Positions 1-9,081 of a stretch of DNA of 64,000 bases are shown here, one piece after another. Made by a program: the position numbers and the translations under genes. Location of the stretch: the NCBI GenBank assembly GCA_942636505.2, contig CALOGB020000056.1, forward strand, positions 620,001-684,000, written 5' to 3'. The DNA is from an uncultured bacterium. GTDB taxonomy: Bacteria > Pseudomonadota > Alphaproteobacteria > Sphingomonadales > Sphingomonadaceae. The number at the start of each line of letters is the position of its first letter. Position 1 is the first letter of the stretch. Under the pieces are notes generated by a model. The model was not told the DNA's origin. It made no database searches and was given only the letters and a program-made list of their open reading frames with translations.

Positions 1-1
1 G

Positions 2-2665
2 CCCGCGGTACCGCCGTACCAGCGCCGCATGATCCTCGCGCGGCTGGTGTCGGAAGAGCGCGCCCGCGAAGGGCATCCGGTAGATGCCGCCGAAGCGGTG
101 CGCCTCGCAGGCGAACTGGCGCGGACGCTCGATCAGTTGTTGGTCGAGGAAGTGCCGCCGACCAAGCTGCGCGATATCGAGCTCGGCCCCGAACTGACCG
201 AACACTGGCGGCGTGCGCTGGCCACGTTCGAGATCGTGATCCAACGCTGGCCCGGCGAACTCGCGCGGCTTGAGCGGATCGATGAAGCGACGCGGCGCTC
301 GGCGCTGCTCGACCGGCTCGCCCAGCGCTGGCGGAACGCGCCACCCGCCGGGATCGTCTGCGCGGCCGGGGTGACCGATTCCGCGCCAGCGGTCGCGCGT
401 CTGCTCCGCTGCATCGCCGACATGCCGCAGGGCATGGTGGTGTTCGCCGGCCTCGACCTCGCGCTGCCCGACGAGGAATGGGACGCGCTCGGCCCGCATG
501 ATCCGAACCCGGTGACCGGGCTCACGCGGCGCTCAATCGAGACGCATCCGCAGTTCGACGCGAAACTGATGCTCCTGCGCATGGGCGTCGCCCGCGGCGA
601 GGTGCAGACATGGCGCGAGGGCGGCGGGCACGATGCCGACCCTGCGCGCGGCCGGGCGATCGCCAACGCGCTGGCGCCCGCGGATTTCACGGGAAAGTGG
701 ACACAGATCGCGGCCGAGGATCGCCGCCTGAAGGGCGTGACCGCCGCCGAACTCGCCACGCCCGCAGAGGAAGCGCAAGCGATCGCGCTCGTCCTGCGCG
801 AGGCGTTGGAGGTGCCGGAGCGGACCGCCGCGCTCGTCACGCCGGACCGGGCTTTGGCGCGACGGGTGGCTGCGCATCTAGGGCGCTGGAATATCGGCAT
901 CGACGACAGCGCAGGTCGGCCCTTGTCCATCCTGCCGCCGGGAACGTTGCTGCTCGCGTTGGCCGAAGCGGCGGCGCAACGCTTCTCGCCGCTCGCGTTG
1001 CTGGCGTTGCTGAAGCACCCGCTGGTCCGTGCAGGCGAGGATCGCTTGCTCTGGCTCGACGGCGCACGCGCGCTCGACCGGCGGTTGCGCGGGCCAAGGC
1101 CGGCGGCGGGGCTCGACGGGATCGCCGGACATCTGGAGGAGCGTAAAGGCACGGCGGCGACATGGTGGACCGACGTCCAGCCGCTGCTGACGCCGCTGGC
1201 GAACGCGTTCGACCAGGGACCGCAGCCCTTGGCGTCTGTGCTCGCCTGCCTGCGCGAGACCGCGCAGACCTTGTGTGGCGACAATCTCTGGTCGGGCCTC
1301 GCAGGACGCTCGGCGGCTGAATTTCTGGCTGATCTTGAAGGTGAAGCGCCCGCGGGTCCACCGCGTATCGATCCGCGGGAGCTGCCACAATTGTTGCGCA
1401 CGTTGCTCGACGAGGTCGCGGTGCGGCCGGCACCGGGGGGCCATCCCCGTCTCGCAATCTACGGCCTGATCGAGGCGCGGTTGCAGACCGCCGACGTCAT
1501 GGTGCTCGGCGGGTTGAACGAAGGCGTGTGGCCGGGGCGGCCTGCGCCTGACCCGTGGCTCGCACCCCGCATTCGCATGGAACTCGGGTTGCCGGGGTTG
1601 GAACGCCGCGTCGGCACCGCGGCGCATGATTTCGCGCAGGCTTTGGGCGCACCCCGCGCGGTCGTCACCCGAGCACGCAGGGATGCGAAGTCACCCGCTC
1701 TCGCCTCGCGTCTATGGTTGCGGTTGCAGGCGCTCGCGGGAGAACGATTCGAACGTGCATCGGCGCTGGAAAACTGGACACGCGCGCTCGACGATCCGGG
1801 CGAGCATCTCCCCGCCGACCGTCCCGCGCCGTCGCCGCCTGCGCTGCTGCGTCCGAAGGCGATTTCCGTCACCGAGGTGGATCGTCTCAAGGCCGACCCC
1901 TACGCCTTCTACGCCCGCCGCGTGCTCGGGCTGATGCCGCTCGATCCCGTCGATGCCGATCCCAGCGCGGCATGGCGCGGCACCGCGGTGCACGACATCC
2001 TCGAGCAATGGTGGAAGCAGGACAACTGCACCGTCGACACGCTGCGCCAGCGCGCGAAAGCCATGCTCGACGACGAGCGGACGCATCCGATGATGCGCGC
2101 GCTGTGGCAGCCGCGCCTGCTCGAGGCGATCGACTGGATCGCGGGCGCTATCGTCGCGCAGGGCGAGGACGGACGGACGGTCGCCAGCGCCGAGGGCAAG
2201 GGCAAGATCGAGATCGCCGGGGTCACCCTGTCGGGCCGCTACGACCGCATCGACAAGCTCCCCGACGGACGCCTCGCCGTGATCGACTACAAGACCGGCA
2301 AGCCGCCTTCGCCGACCGCGGTCCGCGCAGGCTACAGCCTCCAACTCGGGCTGCTCGGCCTGATCGCCGAACGCGGTGGTTTCGAAGACGTGCGCGGCAC
2401 CGCCGGCGCGTTCGAATATTGGTCGCTCGGCAAGAAGCGCGACGCGTTCGGCTATATCGAGAGCCCGGTCGATCCGGAGGGCAAGCGCGACAAGATCCCG
2501 ACCGCCGAATTCACGGCAATCGCCGCACACAACTTCACCGAAGTCGTTGGCGAATGGCTGACTGGCAGCGCCGCGTTCACCGCGAAACTCGTCCCCGAAT
2601 ACGCCCCCTATGCCGAGTATGACCAGCTGATGCGACGCGACGAATGGTATGGCCGTGAGCGGTGA
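2..2665 (+). CDS. addB: AddB, helicase-nuclease subunit (5' end outside window)
   Basis: AddB is the partner of AddA in the alphaproteobacterial AddAB enzyme, which resects double-strand breaks for RecA. The reading frame is open from base 2, nine codons before the first ATG at 29, and about 887 residues are visible. The usual AddB is about 1000 residues, so the N-terminus lies off the left edge. The C-terminal RecB-type nuclease signature AVIDYKTGK is near residue 752, counted from base 29. I see no C-terminal cysteine cluster of the kind that holds the Fe-S centre in Bacillus AddB. The 3' end overlaps addA by 17 bases, so translation is probably coupled. Family assignment rests on the nuclease motif and the addA neighbour. 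Confidence 0.93.
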   Translation, partial: PAVPPYQRRMILARLVSEERAREGHPVDAAEAVRLAGELARTLDQLLVEEVPPTKLRDIELGPELTEHWRRALATFEIVIQRWPGELARLERIDEATRRSALLDRLAQRWRNAPPAGIVCAAGVTDSAPAVARLLRCIADMPQGMVVFAGLDLALPDEEWDALGPHDPNPVTGLTRRSIETHPQFDAKLMLLRMGVARGEVQTWREGGGHDADPARGRAIANALAPADFTGKWTQIAAEDRRLKGVTAAELATPAEEAQAIALVLREALEVPERTAALVTPDRALARRVAAHLGRWNIGIDDSAGRPLSILPPGTLLLALAEAAAQRFSPLALLALLKHPLVRAGEDRLLWLDGARALDRRLRGPRPAAGLDGIAGHLEERKGTAATWWTDVQPLLTPLANAFDQGPQPLASVLACLRETAQTLCGDNLWSGLAGRSAAEFLADLEGEAPAGPPRIDPRELPQLLRTLLDEVAVRPAPGGHPRLAIYGLIEARLQTADVMVLGGLNEGVWPGRPAPDPWLAPRIRMELGLPGLERRVGTAAHDFAQALGAPRAVVTRARRDAKSPALASRLWLRLQALAGERFERASALENWTRALDDPGEHLPADRPAPSPPALLRPKAISVTEVDRLKADPYAFYARRVLGLMPLDPVDADPSAAWRGTAVHDILEQWWKQDNCTVDTLRQRAKAMLDDERTHPMMRALWQPRLLEAIDWIAGAIVAQGEDGRTVASAEGKGKIEIAGVTLSGRYDRIDKLPDGRLAVIDYKTGKPPSPTAVRAGYSLQLGLLGLIAERGGFEDVRGTAGAFEYWSLGKKRDAFGYIESPVDPEGKRDKIPTAEFTAIAAHNFTEVVGEWLTGSAAFTAKLVPEYAPYAEYDQLMRRDEWYGRER

Positions 2666-5600
2666 TGCGCTCGCCACGCTGCCTCGGCTAAGGGGCGCGC
2701 AGGCCGATGCCAGCAACCCGGCGTCGCACGTCTGGCTGTCCGCGTCGGCGGGCACGGGCAAGACGCAGGTGCTGGCCGCCCGCGTGTTCCGGCTCCTCTT
2801 GCGCGGGGTCGATCCCGGAGCGATCCTGTGCCTGACCTTCACCAAGGCGGGCGCGGCGGAGATGGCGCAGCGGATCAACGGGCGCCTCGCCGCATGGGTG
2901 CGCATGCCCGCCCCGGCGCTGGCGGCGGACCTCATCGCTCTAGGAGAAAGCCCGGTACAGGCGCTGCAGGACCGCGCCCGCACCCTGTTCGCCAAGGTCC
3001 TCGATGCGCCCGGCGGTGGTCTGCGCATCCAGACGATCCACGGCTTTTGCCAAGGATTGCTGGCAGCGTTCCCGGTCGAGGCCGGGTTGACGCCGGGCTT
3101 CCGCCCGTTGGAGGCGCGCGAAGAGGCGGGGCTCGCACGCGAGGCGCTGGCGTCGATGCTGTCGGACGCCGAGCGCGAAGGCCGCGAGCGTCCGGTCGAG
3201 ATCGTCGGTCGGCTATCCCTCCGGATGGGCGAGGGCGGCGCGGAGGCGTTTCTGCTTGCCTGCGCGCGTGCTCTGCCAGCGCTGGAGGCCCTCCCGGTCG
3301 GCATCCAGCCCTGGCTCCGCCGCGAACTCGGCCTTCCGTCCGGAGACATCGACGAGGCGATCGCGGAGTGGTGCGACGCGCTCGACCTCGATGCGATCGC
3401 GCGCATCGCCGCGGCGAACCGCGCGTGGGGGACCGCCACCGGGCAAGCCGCGGCGGCTACCGTGCAGCGCTGGCTCGACTCCGAGGATCGCGCGGCGACG
3501 TTGGAGGAACTTGCCAGCGTCGTGCTGACCGGCACGGGCACGCAGCGCAAAGCCTCGAAGAAACTGATCGATGCCGAGCCCGATTACGAAGTCCTCGCGC
3601 GCGACTTGGGCGAAGCGTGCACGGACGTGTTGTCGATGGTCCAGCGCGCGACCTATTGCGACCTGCTCGCCGACGGGCTCGAGGTCGGGCGCGATTACGC
3701 GCGGGGGTACGCGTTGGCCAAGCGACGCGCGGGCGCGGTCGATTTCGACGACCTGATCGCAACGACGGTGGCGCTGCTCGACCAGCCGGGGATCGGCGAA
3801 TGGGTGCGCTACAAGCTCGACCAGGCGACCGAACACCTGCTCATCGACGAGGCGCAGGATACGAATCTCAGCCAGTGGCGAATCGTAAGCGCGCTGGTCT
3901 CCGAATTCTTCGTCGGGCGCGGCGTCCACGCACCATCCGTACGAACGCTTTTTACGGTGGGAGATTGGAAGCAGGCGATCTTTGGTTTCCAAGGTACCGA
4001 CCCGATCAATTTCGCATATTTTGAGCGTCATTTCGGAGAGTTGGCTGAGGCTGCCCTCGGTAGCGAAGATATGCCGCTGGAGGACCGTGGACTGCCAATG
4101 GCGCGACTGGCGCTTACCCACTCGTTTCGATCGACCAGAGCCATTCTAGAATTTGTTGATGCCGCCATCGAAGCGGCTGGCGAGCCGGGACTTGGAATGA
4201 TCGGCGAGGTCGAGCGTCACGCTAGCGAGGTGGCCGGGCCGGGCACCGTGACTTTGTGGCCGCCGGTCTCGGCAGGCGGCAGCGAGGACGACGAGGAAGG
4301 CTGGGTCGACGACGCGGTGCGCAAACTCGCCAGCGATATCGCGCGCGCGGTGAAGGGCTGGCTCGCGCCCGACACCGGCCTGATGCTGGAGAGCAAGGGG
4401 CGGCGGTTGCGGCCCGAGGACGTCATGGTCCTCGTCAAGCGACGCGGCGATCTCGCCTCGCTGATCGTCGCGCGGCTCTATGCCGAGGGCGTACCGGTGG
4501 CGGGCGTCGATCGTTTGCGGCTGAACGCGCCGCTCGCGGTGCAGGATCTGCTCGCGACGATCCGCTTCGTGCTGCAGCCCGAGGACGATCTGAGCGTCGC
4601 CGCGCTGCTCGTATCGCCGCTGATTGGCTGGACGCAGGACGAACTGATGGCCGCCGCCCCGCGCCAGGCGGGCCCGTTGTGGCGGCACCTGCAACGCACG
4701 CAACCCGCGACGCGGCTTGCTCCGTTGCTGGCGATGCTGGCGCGCGCCGACATCGCCACGCCGTACCAGTTCCTTGAGGAACTGCTCTCGGGCCCGCTCG
4801 ACGGACGCCGCAAACTGATCCGGCGGCTGGGGACCGAGGCACGCGATCCGATCGAGGAACTGCTCAACGCCGCGCTGACGTTCGAGAGTACGACGACGCC
4901 GTCGTTGCAGCGTTTCCTCGACTGGTTCGACCGCGGCGACGTCGAGATCGTCCGCGATCCGTCGGCGCCGCTCGATGCGGTGCGGGTGATGACCGCGCAC
5001 GGTGCGAAGGGGTTGCAGGCGCCTCTGGTGATTCTGGCGGATGCGACGGCGGACCCGTCGGCGGCGCCGCGCTCGATCCTGAAATGGGCGCCCGAGCCTG
5101 GGGCTTCGCCGATCCCGGTATTCCGCCCGCGATCGAGCGAGCGTGGCGGGCCGCTGGATGCCGTAGTGTCGGCCGCCGAGCAGCGCGAACTGGAGGAGCA
5201 TTGGCGGCTGTTCTACGTCGCCGCCACGCGCGCCGAAGAGCGGCTGGTGATAGCCGGTGCGCTCGGGCCTCGCGCGAAAGGCGTGCCGCCGGAGAACAGC
5301 TGGTACGCTGCGTCAGATCGGGCACTGACGGCACTCGAAGTGCCGGTGGGCGAGGGGGCGCGGACGTTCGCCGGGGTCGAGCCCCAGTCTGCAGTGATCG
5401 GCAAAGCTTTGGCTTCGGTCGAGATTGCGGCTAACGCGCAGCTACCGAACTGGGCGCATGAACCCGCACCGCAAGAAGCGCGTCCGCCTCGTCCGCTGTC
5501 ACCGTCTGCTCTGGGTGACGACGCGGTGTCCGATCCACCGCCGACGCCAGCGATGCGTGTCGCGGCGGAGCGAGGCCGGTTGATCCATGCGCTGTTCGAG

Positions 5601-6080
5601 CGGCTGCCGGCGGTTGCTGCGGCCGATCGTGCGACGGCAGCGGATCGCTGGCTGGCGAAGGCTGGCGGCGTCGACGATCCCGCAGCACGGTCCGAAATCG
5701 TGAAAAGCGTGGTCGCAGTGCTCGACGATCCGCGCTTTGCCGAGCTTTTCAGCGCGGATACGTTGGCCGAAGCGCCGATCGCCGCGACCCTTGCGAACGG
5801 CATGGTCGTGTCGGGGACGGTCGATCGCCTGCTGATCGAGCCCGACCGCATCCGCGTCGTCGACTTCAAGACCGGCCGTCGCGCGCCGCGCAGTCTCGAC
5901 GACGTCCCGGAATATCATCTGAAGCAGATGGCAGCGTATGCCGACGCCTTGAGCGTGATCTTTCCGGGGCGGTCGGTCGAGGCAGCCTTGCTGTACACGG
6001 CCGGCCCGCGGTTGATCGTGCTGACCGACGAGACGCTGGCCGCGAACAAGCCGCACTATCGGCCCACGGAGCAAAGCTAG
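2649..6080 (+). CDS. addA: AddA, UvrD-type helicase and nuclease
   Basis: This is the ATP-dependent motor and second nuclease of AddAB. The protein has 1143 residues, normal for the family. The superfamily 1 helicase motifs are in order: Walker A GTGKT at residues 35-39, motif Ia LTFTKAGAAEMA, motif II LLIDEAQDT near residue 397, motif V MTAHGAKGLQ and motif VI FYVAATRAEERL. The C-terminal RecB-like nuclease carries DFKTG near residue 1071. The start at 2649 lies inside the end of addB. trxA follows 64 bases downstream, an arrangement common in alphaproteobacteria. The stretch around 3860-4200 is less GC-biased than the rest but stays in frame. Confidence 0.96.
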   Translation: MAVSGDALATLPRLRGAQADASNPASHVWLSASAGTGKTQVLAARVFRLLLRGVDPGAILCLTFTKAGAAEMAQRINGRLAAWVRMPAPALAADLIALGESPVQALQDRARTLFAKVLDAPGGGLRIQTIHGFCQGLLAAFPVEAGLTPGFRPLEAREEAGLAREALASMLSDAEREGRERPVEIVGRLSLRMGEGGAEAFLLACARALPALEALPVGIQPWLRRELGLPSGDIDEAIAEWCDALDLDAIARIAAANRAWGTATGQAAAATVQRWLDSEDRAATLEELASVVLTGTGTQRKASKKLIDAEPDYEVLARDLGEACTDVLSMVQRATYCDLLADGLEVGRDYARGYALAKRRAGAVDFDDLIATTVALLDQPGIGEWVRYKLDQATEHLLIDEAQDTNLSQWRIVSALVSEFFVGRGVHAPSVRTLFTVGDWKQAIFGFQGTDPINFAYFERHFGELAEAALGSEDMPLEDRGLPMARLALTHSFRSTRAILEFVDAAIEAAGEPGLGMIGEVERHASEVAGPGTVTLWPPVSAGGSEDDEEGWVDDAVRKLASDIARAVKGWLAPDTGLMLESKGRRLRPEDVMVLVKRRGDLASLIVARLYAEGVPVAGVDRLRLNAPLAVQDLLATIRFVLQPEDDLSVAALLVSPLIGWTQDELMAAAPRQAGPLWRHLQRTQPATRLAPLLAMLARADIATPYQFLEELLSGPLDGRRKLIRRLGTEARDPIEELLNAALTFESTTTPSLQRFLDWFDRGDVEIVRDPSAPLDAVRVMTAHGAKGLQAPLVILADATADPSAAPRSILKWAPEPGASPIPVFRPRSSERGGPLDAVVSAAEQRELEEHWRLFYVAATRAEERLVIAGALGPRAKGVPPENSWYAASDRALTALEVPVGEGARTFAGVEPQSAVIGKALASVEIAANAQLPNWAHEPAPQEARPPRPLSPSALGDDAVSDPPPTPAMRVAAERGRLIHALFERLPAVAAADRATAADRWLAKAGGVDDPAARSEIVKSVVAVLDDPRFAELFSADTLAEAPIAATLANGMVVSGTVDRLLIEPDRIRVVDFKTGRRAPRSLDDVPEYHLKQMAAYADALSVIFPGRSVEAALLYTAGPRLIVLTDETLAANKPHYRPTEQS

Positions 6081-6144
6081 CGCCCCGGTGGTTGAGCGCA
6101 CACGCGAGCGACCTTAGATACGACTCAACCAAGGAGAATTCACG

Positions 6145-6468
6145 ATGGCGACCAAGCAGATCACCGATGCCAGCTTCGATGCGGACGTACTGAACGCCGA
6201 CGGCCCCGTGCTCGTCGATTTCTGGGCGGAATGGTGCGGCCCGTGCAAGATGATCGGGCCGTCGCTCGAGGAGATTTCGGAAGAACTCGGCGAGAAGGTG
6301 ACGATCGCCAAGCTCAACATCGACGAGAACCCCGACGCGCCTGGCAAGTACGGCGTCCGCGGTATTCCGACGATGATCCTGTTCAAGGGCGGCGCGCCGG
6401 CGGCAACCAAGGTCGGCGCCGAGCCCAAGGGTCGGTTGAAGGCATGGCTCGAAGGCGAACTGGCCTAA
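6145..6468 (+). CDS. trxA: Thioredoxin 1
   Basis: This is a cytoplasmic disulfide reductase of 107 residues, the normal thioredoxin length. The active site WCGPCK places the catalytic cysteines at residues 31 and 34. The cis-proline loop GIPTMILF follows near residue 75. A strong ribosome binding site (AAGGAGAA, 6131-6138) sits seven bases before the ATG. It follows addA closely and may be read through from it. An intervening promoter cannot be excluded in the 64-base gap. Downstream is a strong hairpin shared with convergent argJ. Confidence 0.98.
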   Translation: MATKQITDASFDADVLNADGPVLVDFWAEWCGPCKMIGPSLEEISEELGEKVTIAKLNIDENPDAPGKYGVRGIPTMILFKGGAPAATKVGAEPKGRLKAWLEGELA

Positions 6469-6480
6469 ACTAAACTTCCG

Positions 6481-6510
6481 CCGTCATCCCAGCGAAAGCT
6501 GGGGTGACGG
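6481..6510. terminator. Hairpin between convergent trxA and argJ
   Basis: A 13-base stem with a GAAA tetraloop (CCGTCATCCCAGC / GCTGGGGTGACGG), with one G-T pair. It lies between the ends of trxA and argJ and has no long T-tract on either side. It could stop transcription or protect 3' ends in both directions. Its arms resemble the CCGTCATCC palindrome at 56880-56962, so it may belong to a dispersed repeat family (C). Confidence 0.6.
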
Positions 6511-6521
6511 CATTAGCGGTA

Positions 6522-7757
6522 TCAACTCCGATAGTCGGCGTTGATCGAGATATAACCGTGCGTCAGGTCGCAAGTCCAAACTGTGGCGCGGCCTTCGCCT
6601 AGCGCCAGATCGACGCCGATTTCGATCTCGTTGCCCTTGAGATGCGCAGCGACCGGCGCCTCGTCGTAGCCGCTCAGCGCCAAGCCACCCTCGGCAACCT
6701 GCGTATTCCCGAACCGGATCGACAGCGTGTCGCGATCGGCTGGTTCGCCGGCCTTGCCGACCGCCATGACCACGCGCCCCCAGTTCGCGTCCTCGCCGGC
6801 GATCGCGGTCTTCACCAGCGGCGAGTTGGCGATGCTCATAGCGATGCGGTGTGCGCTGCGGTCGCTGTCGGCACCGGTCACCTGGATCTCGATCAGCTTC
6901 TGGGCACCTTCGCCGTCACGAACGACGAGCATGGCGAGTTGATGGCACAGGTCTGCCAGTGCAGCGCGGAAGGCGTCCGCCCCCACGCTGTCATCGTCCG
7001 CCAGCGGAACGTTACCAGCCTTGCCGGTCGCGAACGCCAGCACCGTGTCGCTGGTCGAGGTGTCGCTGTCGACGGTGATGCACGAGAAGCTCGGCGCGTT
7101 CGCCTTCGACAGCGTGGCCTGCAGGAACTCCGGCTCGACCGCGGCGTCGGTGAAGATGAACCCAAGCATCGTCGCCATGTCCGGCGCGATCATCCCCGAG
7201 CCCTTGATAATCCCCACCAGCGAGACAGTGCGATCGCCGATCACCGCGGTCGTCACCGCGCCCTTGGTGAAGGTGTCGGTCGTCATGATCGTCGCGGCGG
7301 CATCCTCCCAGCCACACGGTGCGGCCGCAAACGCAGCATCGAGCCCGGCTTCCGCCTTGTCGATCGGCAACGGCACGCCGATCACGCCCGTTGAGGACAC
7401 GAACACGTCCGAAGGTTGGCACCCGAGATGCGCCGCCGTCCGCGCCGCGATCGCCTCGACCGCCGCGCGCCCACGCGAACCGGTGAAGGCGTTGGAATTC
7501 CCCGCGTTCACCACCAGCGCGCGCGCCTGACCAAGCGTCAGCGCCGCGCGGCACCACTCGACTTCGGGGGAGGGACATTTGCTCGTCGTGAGCACACCCG
7601 CAACCACCGTCCCCGGATCGAGCGTCACGAACGTCAGATCGCACCGGTCCCACGCCTTGTACTGCGCCCGCGCGACATGGAGCGCGACTCCGTCGATCGC
7701 CGGCATGGCGGGAAAGGGTAGGGCGAGGGGAGATGTGGACTCGGTCATGCCTTCCAT
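6522..7757 (-). CDS. argJ: Glutamate N-acetyltransferase / amino-acid acetyltransferase ArgJ
   Basis: ArgJ moves the acetyl group from N-acetylornithine to glutamate, recycling acetyl in arginine synthesis. Bifunctional forms also use acetyl-CoA. The 411 residues match the family. The self-cleavage site is visible as KGSGMIAPDMATMLGF, where the precursor is cut before the threonine (residue 196) that becomes the nucleophile of the beta chain. The start at 7757 has a weak ribosome binding site, and a second ATG lies three codons in. It is convergent with trxA and divergent from the gene at 7826. No other arg gene is nearby. Confidence 0.95.
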   Translation of the reverse strand: MEGMTESTSPLALPFPAMPAIDGVALHVARAQYKAWDRCDLTFVTLDPGTVVAGVLTTSKCPSPEVEWCRAALTLGQARALVVNAGNSNAFTGSRGRAAVEAIAARTAAHLGCQPSDVFVSSTGVIGVPLPIDKAEAGLDAAFAAAPCGWEDAAATIMTTDTFTKGAVTTAVIGDRTVSLVGIIKGSGMIAPDMATMLGFIFTDAAVEPEFLQATLSKANAPSFSCITVDSDTSTSDTVLAFATGKAGNVPLADDDSVGADAFRAALADLCHQLAMLVVRDGEGAQKLIEIQVTGADSDRSAHRIAMSIANSPLVKTAIAGEDANWGRVVMAVGKAGEPADRDTLSIRFGNTQVAEGGLALSGYDEAPVAAHLKGNEIEIGVDLALGEGRATVWTCDLTHGYISINADYRS

Positions 7758-7825
7758 TTGCCGCTTGTGCCCGGCGGCTGCAACGGCTTGGTTGCGCGCT
7801 GCATCATTTCAGGGGAATACTGCCG

Positions 7826-8677
7826 ATGCGGCGATACTGGGCTGTGGCTGGTTTGGCGATGATCGCAAGCGGTGGACGACTGGAGGCAGCGCCGCAACGC
7901 GTTGATCCACAGCCGCCATCCGAGCTGGCGACACTGTTCGGACCCGAAGCCTATCCGCCGTTGGCCGACACGCTTCGCGAAGATGGGACGGTCATAGCCG
8001 CGTTGGCGATCGATCCGCAGGGGAAGGTGACAGCTTGCCGGATCGCGACGTCGTCCAATTCCGCGTCGCTCGATGCCGCGACGTGTCGGATCATCACGAC
8101 ACGCAAGCCGAAATTCGTGCCCGCGCGCGATGCCGCCGGTAAGGCGATTTCGGGGACGTATGATTTGAAGGTGCGCTGGACCTTGCCCGATGCGGAGCCC
8201 AGCCCGTTGGCGAGTGCGGGCCAGCGGCTGATGCTGCTGTTATCCAACAAAGCCGCGATCAAGCGCTGCGAACTCCGTGATATGCCGAAGAACGTCGCGG
8301 TCGAAGCGATGACAATGTGTGCGGGGTTTCGCGAGATGTTCGCAGCCATGTTCGGCGGTAATCCCGAAATCTCGCCCCCCGGCGACGTCGAAGTCCTGGT
8401 GCTGATCGACCGAACGCTCGGGCAGGCCGCACCCTTATCCGGGGCAATTCCGGTGGGGATGACGATCGTCCAGGATGTCGGCAGCGAGTTCCTGGTTCAG
8501 GCAGATGGCACGCGAACGGACTGCGCGCCGGTCACGACGCTGGTCGACACCGCCTCTGACGACGACGCGAAAGGGTCCGAATTCTGCGACAGCAACGAGC
8601 GGTTCGCCAAGCATCAGGGCGCACCGGTCAAAGTACAGGACCGGGCGCGCATCGCCTATCGGCTCGTCGGGAAATGA
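7826..8677 (+). CDS. Exported protein with TonB C-terminal-like domain
   Basis: A protein of 283 residues. The first 22 or so residues look like a signal peptide (MRRYWAVAGLAMIASGG). Residues about 40-125 resemble the TonB C-terminal fold: a YPPLA stretch, then GTVIAALAIDPQGKVTACRI, and an F-V-P-A-R segment leading to the last strand. It lacks the membrane anchor and proline-rich spacer of a true TonB, so it is probably a soluble periplasmic relative and not an energy transducer. The rest is unrecognised. The start was chosen for AGGGGAA at 7811-7817, eight bases upstream of the ATG. An earlier in-frame start would run into the argJ promoter region. Confidence 0.6.
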   Translation: MRRYWAVAGLAMIASGGRLEAAPQRVDPQPPSELATLFGPEAYPPLADTLREDGTVIAALAIDPQGKVTACRIATSSNSASLDAATCRIITTRKPKFVPARDAAGKAISGTYDLKVRWTLPDAEPSPLASAGQRLMLLLSNKAAIKRCELRDMPKNVAVEAMTMCAGFREMFAAMFGGNPEISPPGDVEVLVLIDRTLGQAAPLSGAIPVGMTIVQDVGSEFLVQADGTRTDCAPVTTLVDTASDDDAKGSEFCDSNERFAKHQGAPVKVQDRARIAYRLVGK

Positions 8678-8730
8678 TCACCGGGCGACGGATGGACCTT
8701 GACGGCGTGTTCGCATAAAGCCGTTTCCGC

Positions 8731-8982
8731 ATGAACCTGCTGCTTCTCCTCTCCGCCCTCCTGTCCGCGCTGACCGGCGCGGTGCCTGGCGTGCGTGGCC
8801 AGTCGGCACAGGCCGTCGCGCAGGGCAGCGTTTGCCCGCAGTCGATAGCAGCAACGCCGGCCAAGGTGCTGACAAGACCCGTATCTGGCCTTCCAGCGCT
8901 ACTTCAGGTTGCCGTCGCTACCACGCTGCGCACGATAGCAGTCGTCTCGCCTCCGCTATGGGCAGGGCGCCGCCGCGAATAG
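8731..8982 (+). CDS. Small exported ORF directly upstream of secA
   Basis: An 83-codon ORF with a hydrophobic N-terminus (MNLLLLLSALLSALTGAVPG) that looks like a signal peptide. The middle is Ala/Val-rich and the C-terminus is basic and ends PLWAGRRRE. It ends 99 bases before secA, in the same direction. That is where E. coli carries secM, the secretion monitor whose translational arrest exposes the secA start. I see no match to the E. coli arrest sequence, and the ribosome binding site is weak. The coding call rests on signal-like composition, position and an otherwise empty 404-base gap. It could be a non-coding leader. Confidence 0.42.
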   Translation: MNLLLLLSALLSALTGAVPGVRGQSAQAVAQGSVCPQSIAATPAKVLTRPVSGLPALLQVAVATTLRTIAVVSPPLWAGRRRE

Positions 8983-9081
8983 CGTCTTGGCCTGACCTTA
9001 TCGTAACTTTTGGATCCGAGCGATCCGCTTCCGCGTGCGCCCACCGTGTGCCGCCGCGTCTCAAATTCAGGAAATCAGCCC

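Noticed and set aside
1712-3550. A 612-codon minus-strand open frame across addB and addA
   Set aside because: It lies opposite two clear genes, is rich in Arg, Ala and Ser, and has no recognisable domain. It is a by-product of high GC.
9010-9081. N-terminal extension of SecA from TTG
   Set aside because: The ATG at 9082 has a good ribosome binding site and begins the conserved [10 protein letters not shown].
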